Below are positions 23,120 through 33,603 of a DNA stretch of 64,000 nt, one piece after another. The DNA is from Acidobacteriota bacterium (GTDB lineage Bacteria; Acidobacteriota; Vicinamibacteria; Vicinamibacterales; JAKQTR01): the NCBI GenBank assembly GCA_029562975.1, contig JAKQTR010000042.1, positions 50,381-114,380 on the forward strand, given 5' to 3'. Both the position numbers and the translations under genes were made by a program. Below the pieces are notes generated by a model that was not told the DNA's origin, searched no databases, and saw only the letters and a list, made by a program, of their open reading frames with translations. How positions within the stretch are numbered: position 1 is the stretch's first letter; every line of letters begins with the position of its first letter.

Positions 23120-24480
23120 TGCCAGCGCCCGCGCGCGCCATCGACGTCGTCAACGTCACGAAGACCTACCGCAGGTACGCGCGGCGGAAGCAGTTCGCCA
23201 CGCTGAAGAGCGCGATCCTGTCCGGGACCCTCGTCGGCGACCTGAGGCCCGAGGACTCGTTCCACGCGCTGCGCGGCGTGTCCTTCGGCGTCCGCGCGGG
23301 CTCCACCTTCGGCATCGTCGGGCGCAACGGATCGGGCAAGAGCACCGCGCTGAAACTGGTCGCCGGCATCACGAAGCCGACGACGGGCACCGTGTCCGTG
23401 CGCGGGCGGATCTCCGCGCTGATCGAGCTCGGCGCCGGGTTCCACCCCGAGATCTCGGGGCGCGAGAACGTCTTCATCAACGGCATCATGCTCGGCCTGA
23501 CGAAGCGCGAGATCACTCGCCGCTTCGACGAGATCGTGGAGTTCGCCGAGCTGGAGGACTTCATCGACGCGCCGGTCAAGACGTACTCCTCCGGCATGTA
23601 CATGCGCCTCGGGTTCGCCGTGGCCATCAACGTCGATCCCGACGTCCTCCTGATCGACGAGGTGCTCGCCGTCGGCGACGAGGCGTTCACGCACAAGTGC
23701 CTCGACAAGTTCGCCGAGTACCGCCGGCGCAACAAGACCGTGCTGCTGGTGACCCACGCGCTGAACCTGGTCGAGCGGTTCTGCGACGAAGCGCTGTGGC
23801 TGGACGACGGGCGCGCCCGGGCCGTCGGCGACCCGCGGCGGGTGGTGTCGGCGTACATCACGGACGTCGAGAAGCAGGAAGAGCGCCACATGGCCGAGGC
23901 CGACGCCAAGGCCAGGGAGGCGGTGGAACGGCACAACGCCGCGCCGGCCGAACCCGAGTCCCGAATCTCGCGCCCCGAATCCCCGCGCGCGGCGCCGCCC
24001 GACATGTTCCAGGCCGCCGAGGGCCGGTGGGGATCGCGCGAAGGCGAGATCACCGACGTGCGCCTCGTCGGCGAAGACGGCCAGCCCGCCCGCGTCTTCT
24101 ATTCCGGCGAGCGCGTCGCGATCCGCCTCTCCCTGAAGGCCGCGGCGCCGCTCGACGACTTCGTGATCGGGATCGGCATCTTCAACGCCGACGGCGTGTG
24201 CGCCTTCGGGACGAACACGAACATCGAGGACCTGCAGGGGGAACGCCTCGAGGGCGAAGGGGAGGCCGTCGTCACGATCGACGCCCTGGACCTGGTGGCC
24301 GGGACGTACAAGCTCGACGTGGCGCTGCACAAGCTCGACGGATATCCCTACGACTACCACCGCCTGCTGTACAGCTTCCGGGTGAAGTCGCGGACGCGGG
24401 ACGCGGGCATCTACCGGCCGCGCCACTCGTGGGGCTTCAGCGGCGGCGTGCGCGTCAGGGAACGGGTGGCGGGATCGTGA
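23116..24480 (+). CDS. wzt: Polysaccharide ABC transporter ATP-binding protein with Wzt C-terminal domain
   Basis: ATPase partner of the permease. The 454 residues carry Walker [21 protein letters not shown], the Q-loop region, the ABC signature [16 protein letters not shown], Walker [16 protein letters not shown] and the H-loop LLVTHAL. From about residue 300 a second domain ([42 protein letters not shown]) matches the Wzt C-terminal glycan-binding domain. The linker at about 278-294 ([16 protein letters not shown]) is encoded by a CCGAATC-type repeat. Overlaps at both ends (ATGA, GTGA) join it to its neighbours. Confidence 0.92.
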   Translation: MMPAPARAIDVVNVTKTYRRYARRKQFATLKSAILSGTLVGDLRPEDSFHALRGVSFGVRAGSTFGIVGRNGSGKSTALKLVAGITKPTTGTVSVRGRISALIELGAGFHPEISGRENVFINGIMLGLTKREITRRFDEIVEFAELEDFIDAPVKTYSSGMYMRLGFAVAINVDPDVLLIDEVLAVGDEAFTHKCLDKFAEYRRRNKTVLLVTHALNLVERFCDEALWLDDGRARAVGDPRRVVSAYITDVEKQEERHMAEADAKAREAVERHNAAPAEPESRISRPESPRAAPPDMFQAAEGRWGSREGEITDVRLVGEDGQPARVFYSGERVAIRLSLKAAAPLDDFVIGIGIFNADGVCAFGTNTNIEDLQGERLEGEGEAVVTIDALDLVAGTYKLDVALHKLDGYPYDYHRLLYSFRVKSRTRDAGIYRPRHSWGFSGGVRVRERVAGS

Positions 24481-24947
24481 CGCGCAGGGTCGCAAGCCGA
24501 GAGGAGGCCGTCGCCTGGCGGGAGGCGCTGGGGCGCGAGGGGAAGCGAGTCGTGTTCACGAACGGCGTCTTCGACATCCTGCACCCGGGCCACGTGCGCT
24601 ACCTGACCCGGGCCCGCGAGAGCGGCGACGCGCTCGTCGTCGCCGTCAACTCCGACCGATCCGTCCGCGCCAACAAGGGGCCGACGCGCCCCGTCCACCC
24701 CGAGGCGGAACGGGCCGAGGTGGTCGCCGCGCTCGGCGTCGTGGACCTCGCGGTGATCTTCGACGAGGACACGCCGCACGACATCATCGCCGCAATCCAG
24801 CCCGACGTGCTCGTCAAGGGCGCCGACTGGCCCGCCGATCGGATCGTCGGCCGCGACATCGTCGAGGCGCGCGGCGGCGTCGTCATCCGCGTGCCCGTCG
24901 AGCAAGGCCATTCCACCACGGCCGTCATCGCGAAGCTGAAGGCGTAG
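24477..24947 (+). CDS. rfaE2: RfaE2-type cytidylyl/adenylyltransferase (D-glycero-beta-D-manno-heptose 1-phosphate adenylyltransferase)
   Basis: Attaches a nucleotide to a sugar phosphate, probably making ADP-heptose for lipopolysaccharide core. The 156-residue protein matches the second half of Hld[20 protein letters not shown] with the HxGH nucleotidyltransferase motif, [19 protein letters not shown], and the late segment [14 protein letters not shown]. The kinase half (RfaE1) is absent here. The GTG start overlaps the wzt stop. It suggests a heptose-containing LPS-like envelope. Confidence 0.88.
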   Translation: MTRRVASREEAVAWREALGREGKRVVFTNGVFDILHPGHVRYLTRARESGDALVVAVNSDRSVRANKGPTRPVHPEAERAEVVAALGVVDLAVIFDEDTPHDIIAAIQPDVLVKGADWPADRIVGRDIVEARGGVVIRVPVEQGHSTTAVIAKLKA

Positions 24948-26474
24948 GTGCTGTCGACGGCAGACCGGAGGAGCGCGCTCGTCGCCCTCGCAGGCGCGGC
25001 GCTCGTCCTGTGGGCGAACGCCGGGCACGGCCCGGGACTGTCGCCGGAGTCCGCCGGCTACGTCTCGGCCGCCCGGAGCCTGGCCGGGCTCCGCGGCTTG
25101 CTGTGGTACGACGGCGGGCCGCTCCTCGCGCAGCCTCCGCTGTACCCGGCGGTCCTGGCCTGTGCCGGCCTCCTGACGGCCAGCGATCCCCTGCGAGCCG
25201 CGGGCCCCGTGAGCGTGCTGCTCTACCTCGCGGCCGTGGCCGTCGCGGGCGCCATCGCGTCGCGGCGGCTGCATCTGGCGCCAGGCCCGGCGATGTTCGC
25301 CGCCGCCGCCGCCGCCGCGGCCTATCCCTTGTTCTACGTGTCGGCCATGACATGGCCGGACCTCCTCCTGGCCGCGCTCGTTGGCGCCGCGCTCTTCGCC
25401 GGGGACGCGTACGCCGCCAGGCGAACACGAGGGGCCCTGGCGGCCCTCGCCGCGTTCGCCGCCGCCGCGAGCCTCGCAAGATACAGCGGCGCGGCCGTGA
25501 TTGTCTGGGCGATAGTCGTCGTCCTGGCGCACGGGCCTGGCCGCGTGCTCGCGCGAATCGGGCGGGCCGCCCTCTTCGCGGTCGCGGCGAGCCTGCCCCT
25601 GACGGCGTGGATGGCGGCCCAGCCGGGGGTGTCCGCGGCGCTCCTCCAGTCGCGCCCCGGCGCGAGTGCCGTGGACGTCGCGCGGAACCTCGAGGCCGCC
25701 GCCACCGGCGTCGTGGCGTGGTATGCGCCCGTCGGCCGCGTCGGAATCGCCGGGCCGCTTGCCGTGATGCTCCTCGTCGCCGCCGCGGTGCTCGTCGTGA
25801 TCCGGAGCAGCGGCAGGCCCGGTGGGCATGACGCTCCGCCTGCGGGGACCGTGGCGGGTGCGCGCATCTGGGTAACGGCGGCACTGGCGCTAATCTTCGC
25901 GCTGGCCGTCGTGGCGACGACCGAGGCGGGGGCGCGCGCGCAGATCGGCGACCGCGCCCTCGCGCCGATCGCGATCCCCGTCGCCGTGCTGGGGGCATGC
26001 CTGCTGGACCGGCTGCTGCGCACGAGGCCCGCGGGGAGGATCGTCGTCCTCAGGAAGTCCGTCGTCGCCGCGCTCGTGGCAGGCATGCTCGCGTGGCCGG
26101 TCGTGCGAACCGTCCGCGCCGCCAGCTGGTTCAGCGAAACCGGCGTGGGCATCGCGGAGCGCGGGTGGCAGGACAGCGCCACGGCCGGCTACCTCCTCGC
26201 CCATCTTGACGACCTGCGGGCGGCGCCTGTCTACAGCAACGCCCCGGACGCCGTCTACCTGCTCACCGGCCTGCGCGCCCGGTGGTCGCCGGAGAAGGGG
26301 CCTGGCCCCGCTCTCCAGGCCGGCCTGTGGCCGCCGGAGGGCCGGGCAGTCCTCGTCTGGTTCAGCCGCAGGCAGACGGAGTCGCTGTGGCCGCTCGAAG
26401 AGCTGAGCCGCGTGTCGCGCCTGCAGGACCTCGCGATCCTGAACGACGGCCGCGTCCTCTTGGCGAGGAGGTGA
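24948..26474 (+). CDS. Multi-pass membrane glycosyltransferase-like protein (ArnT/PMT superfamily)
   Basis: Product of 508 residues, mostly hydrophobic with about 10-12 predicted transmembrane stretches (for example AALVLWAN, VLLYLAAVAVAGAIA, VVWAIVVVLAHG). An early loop contains LSPESAGYVSAARSLAG and QPPLYPAVLA, the region where GT-C enzymes carry their catalytic acidic residue. The tail is a soluble domain (about 400-508) with VYSNAPDAVYLLTGL. The family of lipid-phosphate-sugar dependent transferases is the best guess; substrate unknown. The gene begins directly after the rfaE2 stop (TAGGTG), so it probably belongs to the same operon. Confidence 0.7.
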   Translation: MLSTADRRSALVALAGAALVLWANAGHGPGLSPESAGYVSAARSLAGLRGLLWYDGGPLLAQPPLYPAVLACAGLLTASDPLRAAGPVSVLLYLAAVAVAGAIASRRLHLAPGPAMFAAAAAAAAYPLFYVSAMTWPDLLLAALVGAALFAGDAYAARRTRGALAALAAFAAAASLARYSGAAVIVWAIVVVLAHGPGRVLARIGRAALFAVAASLPLTAWMAAQPGVSAALLQSRPGASAVDVARNLEAAATGVVAWYAPVGRVGIAGPLAVMLLVAAAVLVVIRSSGRPGGHDAPPAGTVAGARIWVTAALALIFALAVVATTEAGARAQIGDRALAPIAIPVAVLGACLLDRLLRTRPAGRIVVLRKSVVAALVAGMLAWPVVRTVRAASWFSETGVGIAERGWQDSATAGYLLAHLDDLRAAPVYSNAPDAVYLLTGLRARWSPEKGPGPALQAGLWPPEGRAVLVWFSRRQTESLWPLEELSRVSRLQDLAILNDGRVLLARR

Positions 26475-26541
26475 GGCTCGCCGCGCCCCGGCGCAGGCGC
26501 GGGACGGCGGCGGGCCGCCGTCGCGTCCGCGGCGTCCGGGA

Positions 26542-26547
26542 TAGACT
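26542..26547 (+). promoter_or_regulatory. Possible -10 element for mfd
   Basis: TAGACT about ten bases before the TTG start of mfd, in a GC-rich gap. Its form agrees with the TAGAAT/TACAAT hexamers before other genes in the window. No convincing -35 is visible. Confidence 0.3.
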
Positions 26548-26556
26548 GGAAGAGCG

Positions 26557-29500
26557 TTGCCGTCGCTGAGGCTGCAGGAGCTGCTGCGGGCCGCGCGTGC
26601 GCGCGCGGGTTTCGTCCGCGAGGCGAAACGCGGGCGTGTGCGCGTCGCCGGCCTGACTCCCGCCGCGAAGGCCTTCTGGATCGCCGGCGCGGCCTCGGAC
26701 GATCCGCGGCGCCAGCTGGTGCTGGCCGTCGTCGCGTCCGACCGCGACGTCGAGCAGATCGTCGGCGACGTGCGCTTCTTCCTTGGCGGGCTCGAGGGCG
26801 CCTCGGCGGCCGAACTCGAGCGCACGGTGCTGCCGTTCCCGTCGCCTGAAGTCGATCCGTATCGAGGACTCGCGCCCCACCTTCGGATTGCGTCCGCCCG
26901 CGCCAGGGCGCTCCATGCCGCGGCCACCGGGCTCGCGCGCGTCGTGGTCGCCTCGGCGGCCGCCCTCCTCCCGCGCGTCAGCCCCCCGGACGCGATTGTC
27001 GCGCTCGCCCTCGATCTCGTGCCGGGCGGCGAGATCGACACCGGGCGCCTGGCGGACACGCTCGTGGACGCGGGCTTCACGCGCCGGGACCCCGTCGATG
27101 ACCACGGCGAGTTCTGCATCCGCGGCGGCGTCGTGGACGTGTTTCCGGCCGGCGACGACCTGCCCGCGCGCATCGAACTCGTTGGCGACACCATCGAGAC
27201 CATCCGCCGCTACGCGCCGGAGACGCAGCGATCGGTGGAAACGATCGATCGGCTGCAGATCGTGCCGCTCGGGGACGTCGCCGGCGGCGGCTGGCCGCGC
27301 GTGCCGGTGTTCGACTACCTGGCCGGGCCCAGGCGGCCCGTCCTCTTCGCGCTCGAGCCCGAGGAGATTCGCGCGCGGATCGAGCAGCACCTCGCGCAGA
27401 TCGCGGCGAGCTACGCCGCCGCGCGCGAGGCCGCGAGGCGCGCGCCAGCCGGGTTTGCGCGGGCGCAGGCGCCGGAGGAGGCGGCGGGGCGGAGCGGCCT
27501 TCCCGCGCCCGAGTCGATTCTCGTCGGCTGGCCCGACGTCGAGCGGCACCTCGCCGGCGCCGACGTCCTCGAAGAGCTCGGGCTGGAAGCCCCGGCGTCC
27601 GACGCCCCCGGGCCGCATCCTCACGACGCGGACAGCGCAGGCGGATCGCCGCAAGCGCCCGGCCCACGGTCGCCGGCCCCTGCCTGCTCCCAGCCCGCTC
27701 TCTCCTTCGCCAACCGCCTGCCGGACTGGATTGCCGAGGTCAGGGCCGCGCGCGCGGCCGGCGACACCGTCGTGTTCGCCGCGGCCACCCACGGGCGCGC
27801 CGAGCGCCTCGTGGAATGGCTCGCCGACTACGAGCTTCGCGGCGCGCAGATCGATCGCGGCGACGATGCCTTCGCGGCGAGCGTGCTCATCACCGTCGGC
27901 GCGCTCTCGCGCGGGTTCCGGCTGCCCGGCGCCGGGTTCCGCATCTACGCCGAGACCGACCTGTTCGAGGAAGAGCGCCGCACCCGGGACCGCACGACGC
28001 GGGGCGCCGCCAGGGCGTTTCTGTCCGACCTGCGCGACCTGAAGGTCGGCGACCTCGTCGTGCACGTGGACAACGGCATCGGCGAGTTCGTCGGCCTCAA
28101 GGAGATGACCGTCGCGCCGAACGAGACGCTGGAGTTCCTCGAACTGCGCTACGCGGGCGACGACAAGCTGTTCGTGCCCGTCGCGCGCCTGGACCTGGTC
28201 CAGAAGTACCTGGGGGGCGCGCGCCCGGCGCTCGATCGCCTCGGCGGGACGACGTGGGAGAAGGCCAAGACGCGCGTGAAGAAGGCCATGCGCGACATGG
28301 CCGAGGAGCTGCTGAGGCTCTACGCCGCGCGGAAGGCCGTCGGCGGGCACGCCTTCGCCGCCGACACGCACTGGCAGGCGGAGTTCGACGGCGCGTTCCC
28401 CTTCGATCTCACGGCCGACCAGGTGACGGCCATCGAGGACATCAAGCGCGACATGGAGTCGCAGGCGCCCATGGACCGCCTGCTGTGCGGCGACGTGGGC
28501 TACGGGAAGACCGAGGTCTCGATGCGCGCCGCCTTCAAGGCCGTCATGGACGGCAAGCAGGTCGCGTACCTCGCGCCAACGACGGTCCTGGCGTTCCAGC
28601 ACGCGAAGACGCTGCAGGAGCGCTTCAGCGGCTTCCCCGTGCGCGTCGACCTGCTCAGCCGCTTCCGCTCGCGGCAGGAGCAGAAGGCGACCCTCGCCGA
28701 CCTCGCCGCCGGCAGGGTGGACATCGTGGTCGGCACGCACCGCCTGCTGTCGCGGGACGTCGTCTTCCGCGACCTGGGCCTGCTCGTGGTGGACGAAGAG
28801 CAGCGGTTCGGCGTCGCGCACAAGGAGAGAATCAAGCAGATCCGCCGCACCGTGGACGCGCTGACGATGACGGCGACGCCGATTCCGCGGACGCTCAACA
28901 TGTCGCTCGTCGGGATCCGGGACATGTCGATCATCGAGACGCCGCCCAAGGACCGCCTGGCGATCCAGACGCACGTCGTGAAGTTCGATCAGGGCCTGAT
29001 TGTCAGGGCCGTGCGACACGAGCTGGCGCGCGGCGGCCAGGTCTACTTCGTGCACAACCGGGTGGAGTCGATCTACTCGATCGGAAGCCTGCTGGCCCGC
29101 CTCGTGCCCGAGGCGCGGATCGTCGTCGGCCACGGGCAGATGGGCGAACGCGACCTCGAGCAGGCGATGATCGACTTCGTGGCGGGGAGGTTCGACATCC
29201 TGCTCGCGACGACCATCGTCGAGAACGGCCTCGACATCCCGAACGTGAACACGATCCTGATCAACCGCGCGGACCGGTACGGCCTGGCGCAGCTCTACCA
29301 GCTTCGCGGGCGCGTGGGCCGATCCGATCGGCCGGCCTATGCGTACCTGCTCGTGCCCCCGGAGGCGTCGCTCTCGGCCGTGGCGAAGAAGCGCCTGGCG
29401 GCCATCCGCGAGTTCAGCGACCTCGGCAGCGGCTTCCGCGTGGCGGCGCTCGACCTGGAGATCCGGGGCGCCGGGAACCTGCTCGGCGGCGAGCAGAGCG

Positions 29501-30219
29501 GGCACATCGACGCCGTCGGCTTCGAGATGTACATGAAGCTGCTGGAGCAGGCGGTGCGGGAACTGAAGGGGGAGGAGGTCGAGGAGGACGTGCGCGCCGC
29601 CGTCAACCTCGGCATCGACATCCGCATCGACGAGGAGTACGTGCCCGACATGGCCCAGCGGCTCGTCGTGTACAGGAAGATCGCGGCGGCGCGGAGCGAG
29701 GACGAGATCGGCGAGGTGCTGGAGGACGTGAAGGACCGGTACGGACCGCTTCGGGACTCGGTGCTCAACCTGGCGGCCTACGGGCGGATCCGCGTGCTGG
29801 CGGACCGGGTGGGCGTCGAGTCCATCGATCGGCAGGGGAGCGCGGTCGTGCTGAAGTTCCGCGACGGGGCGAAGCCGCCGGCGCGAACGCCGGATCCGGC
29901 CAGGGTGCTCGGATTGCTTCGGCGCCGACCCGACGTGCAGTTCGTGGCGCCCTCGTCGCTGCGCCTCAGCCTGGACAGGGGTCAGGCTGCCGAATTCGCG
30001 GCCGCTGAAGGGCCCCGGCCTCGGATTTCCGGGCCCGAGCCCGGAGGCGGCCTCTCCCGCAGGGCGCCGAGTCCGTCCTGGTGGACCGCGCGGGCGACGA
30101 CGGGGGCCGTTACTCCGGGCTTCTCCAAGCAGGAGATCCTGAAGCCCCGCAAGGAGGACCCCCGGGCGGAAGGGGGCCTGTTCGAGCGGGTAAGCGGCCT
30201 GCTGGAGCAGCTGGGATGA
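26557..30219 (+). CDS. mfd: Transcription-repair coupling factor Mfd
   Basis: DNA translocase that removes RNA polymerase stalled at lesions and recruits UvrA. The 1,220 residues contain an N-terminal UvrB-like part ([34 protein letters not shown]) and an RNA polymerase-interacting domain ([19 protein letters not shown]). The helicase motifs are [53 protein letters not shown] and RVGRSD, and a C-terminal TRCF domain follows. Low-complexity inserts occur near residues 348-385 (Gly/Pro/Ala-rich) and 1,150-1,185. The start is TTG at 26,557. The inserts have the look of the dispersed repeats elsewhere. Confidence 0.97.
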   Translation: MPSLRLQELLRAARARAGFVREAKRGRVRVAGLTPAAKAFWIAGAASDDPRRQLVLAVVASDRDVEQIVGDVRFFLGGLEGASAAELERTVLPFPSPEVDPYRGLAPHLRIASARARALHAAATGLARVVVASAAALLPRVSPPDAIVALALDLVPGGEIDTGRLADTLVDAGFTRRDPVDDHGEFCIRGGVVDVFPAGDDLPARIELVGDTIETIRRYAPETQRSVETIDRLQIVPLGDVAGGGWPRVPVFDYLAGPRRPVLFALEPEEIRARIEQHLAQIAASYAAAREAARRAPAGFARAQAPEEAAGRSGLPAPESILVGWPDVERHLAGADVLEELGLEAPASDAPGPHPHDADSAGGSPQAPGPRSPAPACSQPALSFANRLPDWIAEVRAARAAGDTVVFAAATHGRAERLVEWLADYELRGAQIDRGDDAFAASVLITVGALSRGFRLPGAGFRIYAETDLFEEERRTRDRTTRGAARAFLSDLRDLKVGDLVVHVDNGIGEFVGLKEMTVAPNETLEFLELRYAGDDKLFVPVARLDLVQKYLGGARPALDRLGGTTWEKAKTRVKKAMRDMAEELLRLYAARKAVGGHAFAADTHWQAEFDGAFPFDLTADQVTAIEDIKRDMESQAPMDRLLCGDVGYGKTEVSMRAAFKAVMDGKQVAYLAPTTVLAFQHAKTLQERFSGFPVRVDLLSRFRSRQEQKATLADLAAGRVDIVVGTHRLLSRDVVFRDLGLLVVDEEQRFGVAHKERIKQIRRTVDALTMTATPIPRTLNMSLVGIRDMSIIETPPKDRLAIQTHVVKFDQGLIVRAVRHELARGGQVYFVHNRVESIYSIGSLLARLVPEARIVVGHGQMGERDLEQAMIDFVAGRFDILLATTIVENGLDIPNVNTILINRADRYGLAQLYQLRGRVGRSDRPAYAYLLVPPEASLSAVAKKRLAAIREFSDLGSGFRVAALDLEIRGAGNLLGGEQSGHIDAVGFEMYMKLLEQAVRELKGEEVEEDVRAAVNLGIDIRIDEEYVPDMAQRLVVYRKIAAARSEDEIGEVLEDVKDRYGPLRDSVLNLAAYGRIRVLADRVGVESIDRQGSAVVLKFRDGAKPPARTPDPARVLGLLRRRPDVQFVAPSSLRLSLDRGQAAEFAAAEGPRPRISGPEPGGGLSRRAPSPSWWTARATTGAVTPGFSKQEILKPRKEDPRAEGGLFERVSGLLEQLG

Positions 30220-30294
30220 AGCCGGGAGAACGATCCCGGCGCCCGGTGCGGGCGCGGCCAGGCCGCCGGGGCGCTGGCTGCGTCCAAACTCAGG

Positions 30295-30300
30295 TAGAAT
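30295..30300 (+). promoter_or_regulatory. Possible -10 element for the foldase gene
   Basis: TAGAAT in the sequence GGTAGAATAACGG, 30 bases before the ATG of the SurA-like gene. The -35 region is not recognisable. Confidence 0.4.
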
Positions 30301-30329
30301 AACGGTTTGGGTTTGGCAGGAAGCGCCCC

Positions 30330-31421
30330 ATGCGTCACACCATCTTGACCGTGCTCGCCGTGGTTCTGATCGCGGCGCCGTCGGCCGCACAGGCGCCGCC
30401 CGCCGGGCCGCCGGCCGGCGCGGGAGGGCCGCCGCAGAAGGTCGAGCTGCTCGAGCAGATCCTCGTCAAGGTCAACGGCGACATCTTCACCAAGACCGAC
30501 CTCGAAGCCCGCCAGATCGCGTCGCTGCGCCAGCGCGCGGGCGAGATGTCGGACGAGGAGCTCCGGCAGGCGATTGCGGAAATCACGCCGGGCATCCTGG
30601 TCGACGCGGTGGACGAGCTGCTCCTGCTCCAGCGCGGCAAGGAGCTGGGCTACAAGGTCACGGAAGAGCAGTTCAAGCGCGTGATCGAGAACATCCGCAA
30701 GGAGAACAAGCTCGACACCGACGAGGCCTTCGAGTCGGCCCTGAAGCATGAGGGACTGACGCTGGCCGAGCTGCGCAAGAACCTCGAGAAGCAGATGGTC
30801 ATCAACCAGGTCCAGCAGGTCGAGGTCCTGGGCCGAATCGGCATCTCCGAGTCCGAGGCGCGGACGTACTACGACGCGAACAAGAACGAATTCACCACGC
30901 CGGCGACGCTCACCCTGCGCGAACTGCTCGTCACGGTGCCGACCGACGGCGTCTCCGTCAACGTCGCTGCAGACGAGGAGGCCAAGGCGAAAGCGGAGCA
31001 GATTCTGGCGCGCGCCCGCGCCGGCGAGCCCTTCGCCGCGCTCGTGGCCCAGTTCTCCGAGGCCCCGTCCAAGGCCGGCGGCGGCCTGGTCGGCCCGCTG
31101 TCGCCCGACGAGCTGAATCCCGCCATCCGGAAGCTCCTCGAGCCGCTCAAGCCGGGCGAGATCACCGAGGTCTTCCGCGCCGCGAACGGCTACGCGCTCC
31201 TGCAGGTCGAGACCATGAGCACGCCCGAAGTGAGGAGCTTCGAGGACGCCCGCGACGCCATCGCGCAGAAGGTCTACGAGGGCAAGCGCCTGACGGAAGT
31301 CCAGAAGTACATGCGCAAGCTCCGCGGAGAGGCCATCATCGAGTGGAAGAACGCCGACATGGAGAAGCTCTGGATGGCCAGGACGTCGCCCGAGACCGCC
31401 CCGAAGTCGCCCGGGCACTGA
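30330..31421 (+). CDS. surA: SurA-like periplasmic peptidyl-prolyl isomerase
   Basis: Secreted foldase of 363 residues. A signal peptide (HTILTVLAVVLIAAPSAAQA) is followed by a Pro-rich linker, a SurA N-terminal helical domain (about residues 45-185: LVKVNGDIFTKTDLEARQI, VDELLLLQRGKELGY), and one parvulin domain (about 190-300: TLRELLVTVP, FAALVAQFSEAPSKAGGGLVG, NGYALLQVE). It resembles SurA/PrsA but has a single rotamase domain. It would help fold outer-membrane or secreted proteins, consistent with a diderm cell. SurA or PpiC-like is the remaining ambiguity. Confidence 0.85.
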   Translation: MRHTILTVLAVVLIAAPSAAQAPPAGPPAGAGGPPQKVELLEQILVKVNGDIFTKTDLEARQIASLRQRAGEMSDEELRQAIAEITPGILVDAVDELLLLQRGKELGYKVTEEQFKRVIENIRKENKLDTDEAFESALKHEGLTLAELRKNLEKQMVINQVQQVEVLGRIGISESEARTYYDANKNEFTTPATLTLRELLVTVPTDGVSVNVAADEEAKAKAEQILARARAGEPFAALVAQFSEAPSKAGGGLVGPLSPDELNPAIRKLLEPLKPGEITEVFRAANGYALLQVETMSTPEVRSFEDARDAIAQKVYEGKRLTEVQKYMRKLRGEAIIEWKNADMEKLWMARTSPETAPKSPGH

Positions 31422-31452
31422 CGCGGCGCCGGTCTCGCCCGAACGTGACGCC

Positions 31453-32067
31453 ATGACCGACCACTCGCACACGCCGCCGGCCGGGCCGCGAGCCGCCGGC
31501 GGATCGTCCGCGCCGGCACCGCAGTCCGTCGGCCCGGCCTTCGGCGTCGAGCGCGCGGCGTCTGCGATCGATGTCGTCGAGGCGCCGTGGTACGCGGTGT
31601 GGACCCGGTCGCGGGCGGAGAAGGCCGTGGCCGACCAGCTCGCCCGCAAGGACATCGAGGTGTTCCTGCCGACGATCCAGCGATGGTCGCGGTGGAAAGA
31701 CCGGAGGAAGCGGATCGACTGGCCGCTCTTTCCGGGGTACTGCTTCGCCAGGTTCGATCTCACCGCGATCCTGGACGTGCTGAAGAGCGCAGGCGTGGCC
31801 ACGGTGGTGTCGTTCGACGGGAAGCCGGCGCCCATTCCGCATCAGGAAGTTGCGGCGATCCAGCGCCTCGTCGAGACCGAGTTGCAGTTCGACCCCTGCC
31901 CGCTCCTCCACGAAGGCGATCTCGTCGAGGTGGTGCGAGGCCCGCTGAAGGGGGTCGTCGGCCGCCTCGTGCGCAAGGGCCCGAAGACGAAGCTCGTCCT
32001 CTCGATCACGATGATCAACCGCGCCGTCGCCGTCGTCTTCGACGCGGCCGACGTCAAGAAGTACTGA
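31453..32067 (+). CDS. NusG-like transcription antiterminator (RfaH/UpxY/LoaP-type)
   Basis: Specialised NusG paralogue that lets RNA polymerase read through long operons. After a variable N-terminal extension of about 40 residues, the NGN domain starts at PWYAVWTRSRAEKAVADQLA, then DIEVFLPTIQRWSRWKDRRK and PLFPGYCFARFDL. A KOW domain follows (HEGDLVEVVRGPLKGVVGRLV). Main-chain NusG would sit beside rplK and would have a different start. Such proteins usually control capsule or O-antigen clusters, and a large one lies 6 kb downstream. The link is inference. Confidence 0.85.
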   Translation: MTDHSHTPPAGPRAAGGSSAPAPQSVGPAFGVERAASAIDVVEAPWYAVWTRSRAEKAVADQLARKDIEVFLPTIQRWSRWKDRRKRIDWPLFPGYCFARFDLTAILDVLKSAGVATVVSFDGKPAPIPHQEVAAIQRLVETELQFDPCPLLHEGDLVEVVRGPLKGVVGRLVRKGPKTKLVLSITMINRAVAVVFDAADVKKY

Positions 32068-32073
32068 AGCGGC

Positions 32074-33057
32074 GTGCCACCCTTCGCCTCCCCCCTGCTG
32101 GGCCTCGCTCCGATGGCCGGCCTGACCGACAGCGCGTTCCGGCGCCTCGTGAAGCGGCACGGGGCGTGCGGGCACGTGGTGTCCGAGATGGTGTCGTCGG
32201 AGGCGCTCGTGCGGGGCCTCGGCCGCTCGCTGGAGTACCTCGCGTTCACGGAGGAGGAGCGGCCCGTCTCCATTCAGATCTTCGGGGGCGATCCCGCGCG
32301 CATGGCCGAGGCCGCGCGCCTCGTCGAGGCGCGCGGGGCGGACGGCGTGGACGTCAACATGGGCTGCCCCGTGCCGAAGATCGCCAGGCACAGCGCGGGC
32401 TGCGGCCTGATGCGCGAGCCCGCGCACGCCGCCGCGATCGTCTCGGCCATGGCGCGGGCCGTGGCGATCCCCGTCACCGTGAAGATGCGCGCGGGCTGGA
32501 GCGCCCGCGAGGTGAACGCGCCGGAGATCGCGCGGCGCGTGGCGGACGCCGGCGCGGCGGCGGTGACCGTGCACGGGCGCACCGCCGAGCAGGCGTACCG
32601 GGGACAGGCCGACTGGGACCTCGTGGCGCGCGTGGCGCAGGCCGTGTCCATTCCCGTGTTCGGCAGCGGCGACCTGATGGACGCGCAACAGATCGTCGAC
32701 CGGCTGCGCACGACGCCCGTGGCCGGCGTGCTGGTCGGACGCGGCATCCTGCACAACCCGTGGCTCATCGCGCAGGCGGCCGACGAGTTGGCGGGGCGCC
32801 CGGCCCGGGTTGTGGCGGCCGGAGACCGCAGGCGGTTCCTGCTGGAGTACATTGATCTGCTGGCGGCCGAGGCGTCAGGCGCCTACCGCCCCGACGTCCA
32901 CGACCGCTGGGTCGTGAACAAGCTGCGCGCGCTGTGCGGCTACTACACGAAAGGATTCGAAGGCGGACCGCGGCTGCGCGCTGCCGTCAACCAGGCCCCG
33001 TCGGTGGCAGCGCTGCGTGCATTGATCGAGGAGTTCTTCGGCGCGCCCGCAGCCTGA
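32074..33057 (+). CDS. dusB: tRNA-dihydrouridine synthase (DusB-like)
   Basis: FMN enzyme reducing specific tRNA uridines to dihydrouridine. The 327 residues follow the Dus fold: LAPMAGLTDSAFRRLVKRHG, PVSIQIFGGDPARMAEAARL, VDVNMGCPVPKI with the catalytic cysteine, PVTVKMRAGW, VTVHGRTAEQAYRGQADW and FGSGDLMDAQQ. The GTG start at 32,074 lies six bases after the antiterminator stop. The DusB subgroup is likely but not proven. Confidence 0.93.
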   Translation: MPPFASPLLGLAPMAGLTDSAFRRLVKRHGACGHVVSEMVSSEALVRGLGRSLEYLAFTEEERPVSIQIFGGDPARMAEAARLVEARGADGVDVNMGCPVPKIARHSAGCGLMREPAHAAAIVSAMARAVAIPVTVKMRAGWSAREVNAPEIARRVADAGAAAVTVHGRTAEQAYRGQADWDLVARVAQAVSIPVFGSGDLMDAQQIVDRLRTTPVAGVLVGRGILHNPWLIAQAADELAGRPARVVAAGDRRRFLLEYIDLLAAEASGAYRPDVHDRWVVNKLRALCGYYTKGFEGGPRLRAAVNQAPSVAALRALIEEFFGAPAA

Positions 33058-33109
33058 CACCGTGACCGACCAGCGCCGAGCGCCTGGTCCCTTGACCCTG
33101 GCTCCGATC

Positions 33110-33499
33110 ATGCCGATCTACGAGTATCAATGCCGTTCGTGTCGCGGGAAGACCACCGCTCTCGTGCTCGTCCGCGAGCGGGAGTCGGAGGTGCGCTGCT
33201 CGCGCTGCGGCGGCGCGGACCTCGAGAAGCTCTGGTCGCGGTTCGCGTCGCCCAAGTCGGAAGAGGCGCGGCTGGACGCGCTTGCCGATCCGGCAGCCCT
33301 GGCCGGCATCGACGAGAACGACCCGAAGAGCGTGGCGAGCTTCATGAAGAAGATGGGGCAGGAAATGGGGGAGGACGTCGGCGACATCGAGCAGGCCATG
33401 GAAGAGGAAATGGCCGGCGGCGCTGCCGGCGCGGACGAGAGCGGCGGCCCGGACTATGGCGGGCCGGTACCCGGCGGCTCGTTCTCCGACGACCTGTAG
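33110..33499 (+). CDS. FmdB-family zinc-ribbon protein
   Basis: Small protein of 129 residues starting [19 protein letters not shown], with a second CSRCGG pair around residues 31-34. This four-cysteine zinc ribbon is the FmdB/CxxC_CxxC_SSSS family, whose role is not firmly established. The rest is acidic ([21 protein letters not shown]) and probably disordered. The frame is open to 33,062, but the family starts at MPIYEYQC. Confidence 0.85.
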   Translation: MPIYEYQCRSCRGKTTALVLVRERESEVRCSRCGGADLEKLWSRFASPKSEEARLDALADPAALAGIDENDPKSVASFMKKMGQEMGEDVGDIEQAMEEEMAGGAAGADESGGPDYGGPVPGGSFSDDL

Positions 33500-33587
33500 C
33501 CCGGCGCCACCCGCTGCCCGCGGCCGCGCCGCCCGCGGCGTGCGGGACGCGCTCGGGGCGGCCGCGCCAGGGGTCCCCGACACGCAG

Positions 33588-33593
33588 TACAAT
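33588..33593 (+). promoter_or_regulatory. Possible -10 element for rmlA
   Basis: TACAAT, ten bases before the rmlA start codon, in the context GCAGTACAATCGTG. The spacing is short for a leadered transcript, so the assignment is tentative. Confidence 0.3.
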
Positions 33594-33603
33594 CGTGCCA
33601 GCC

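Noticed and set aside
26362..30390. A 1,342-codon open frame on the minus strand opposite mfd
   Set aside because: It mirrors mfd with Arg/His/Gly/Leu-rich low-complexity sequence, as expected for the antisense of a high-GC gene; mfd has all helicase motifs.
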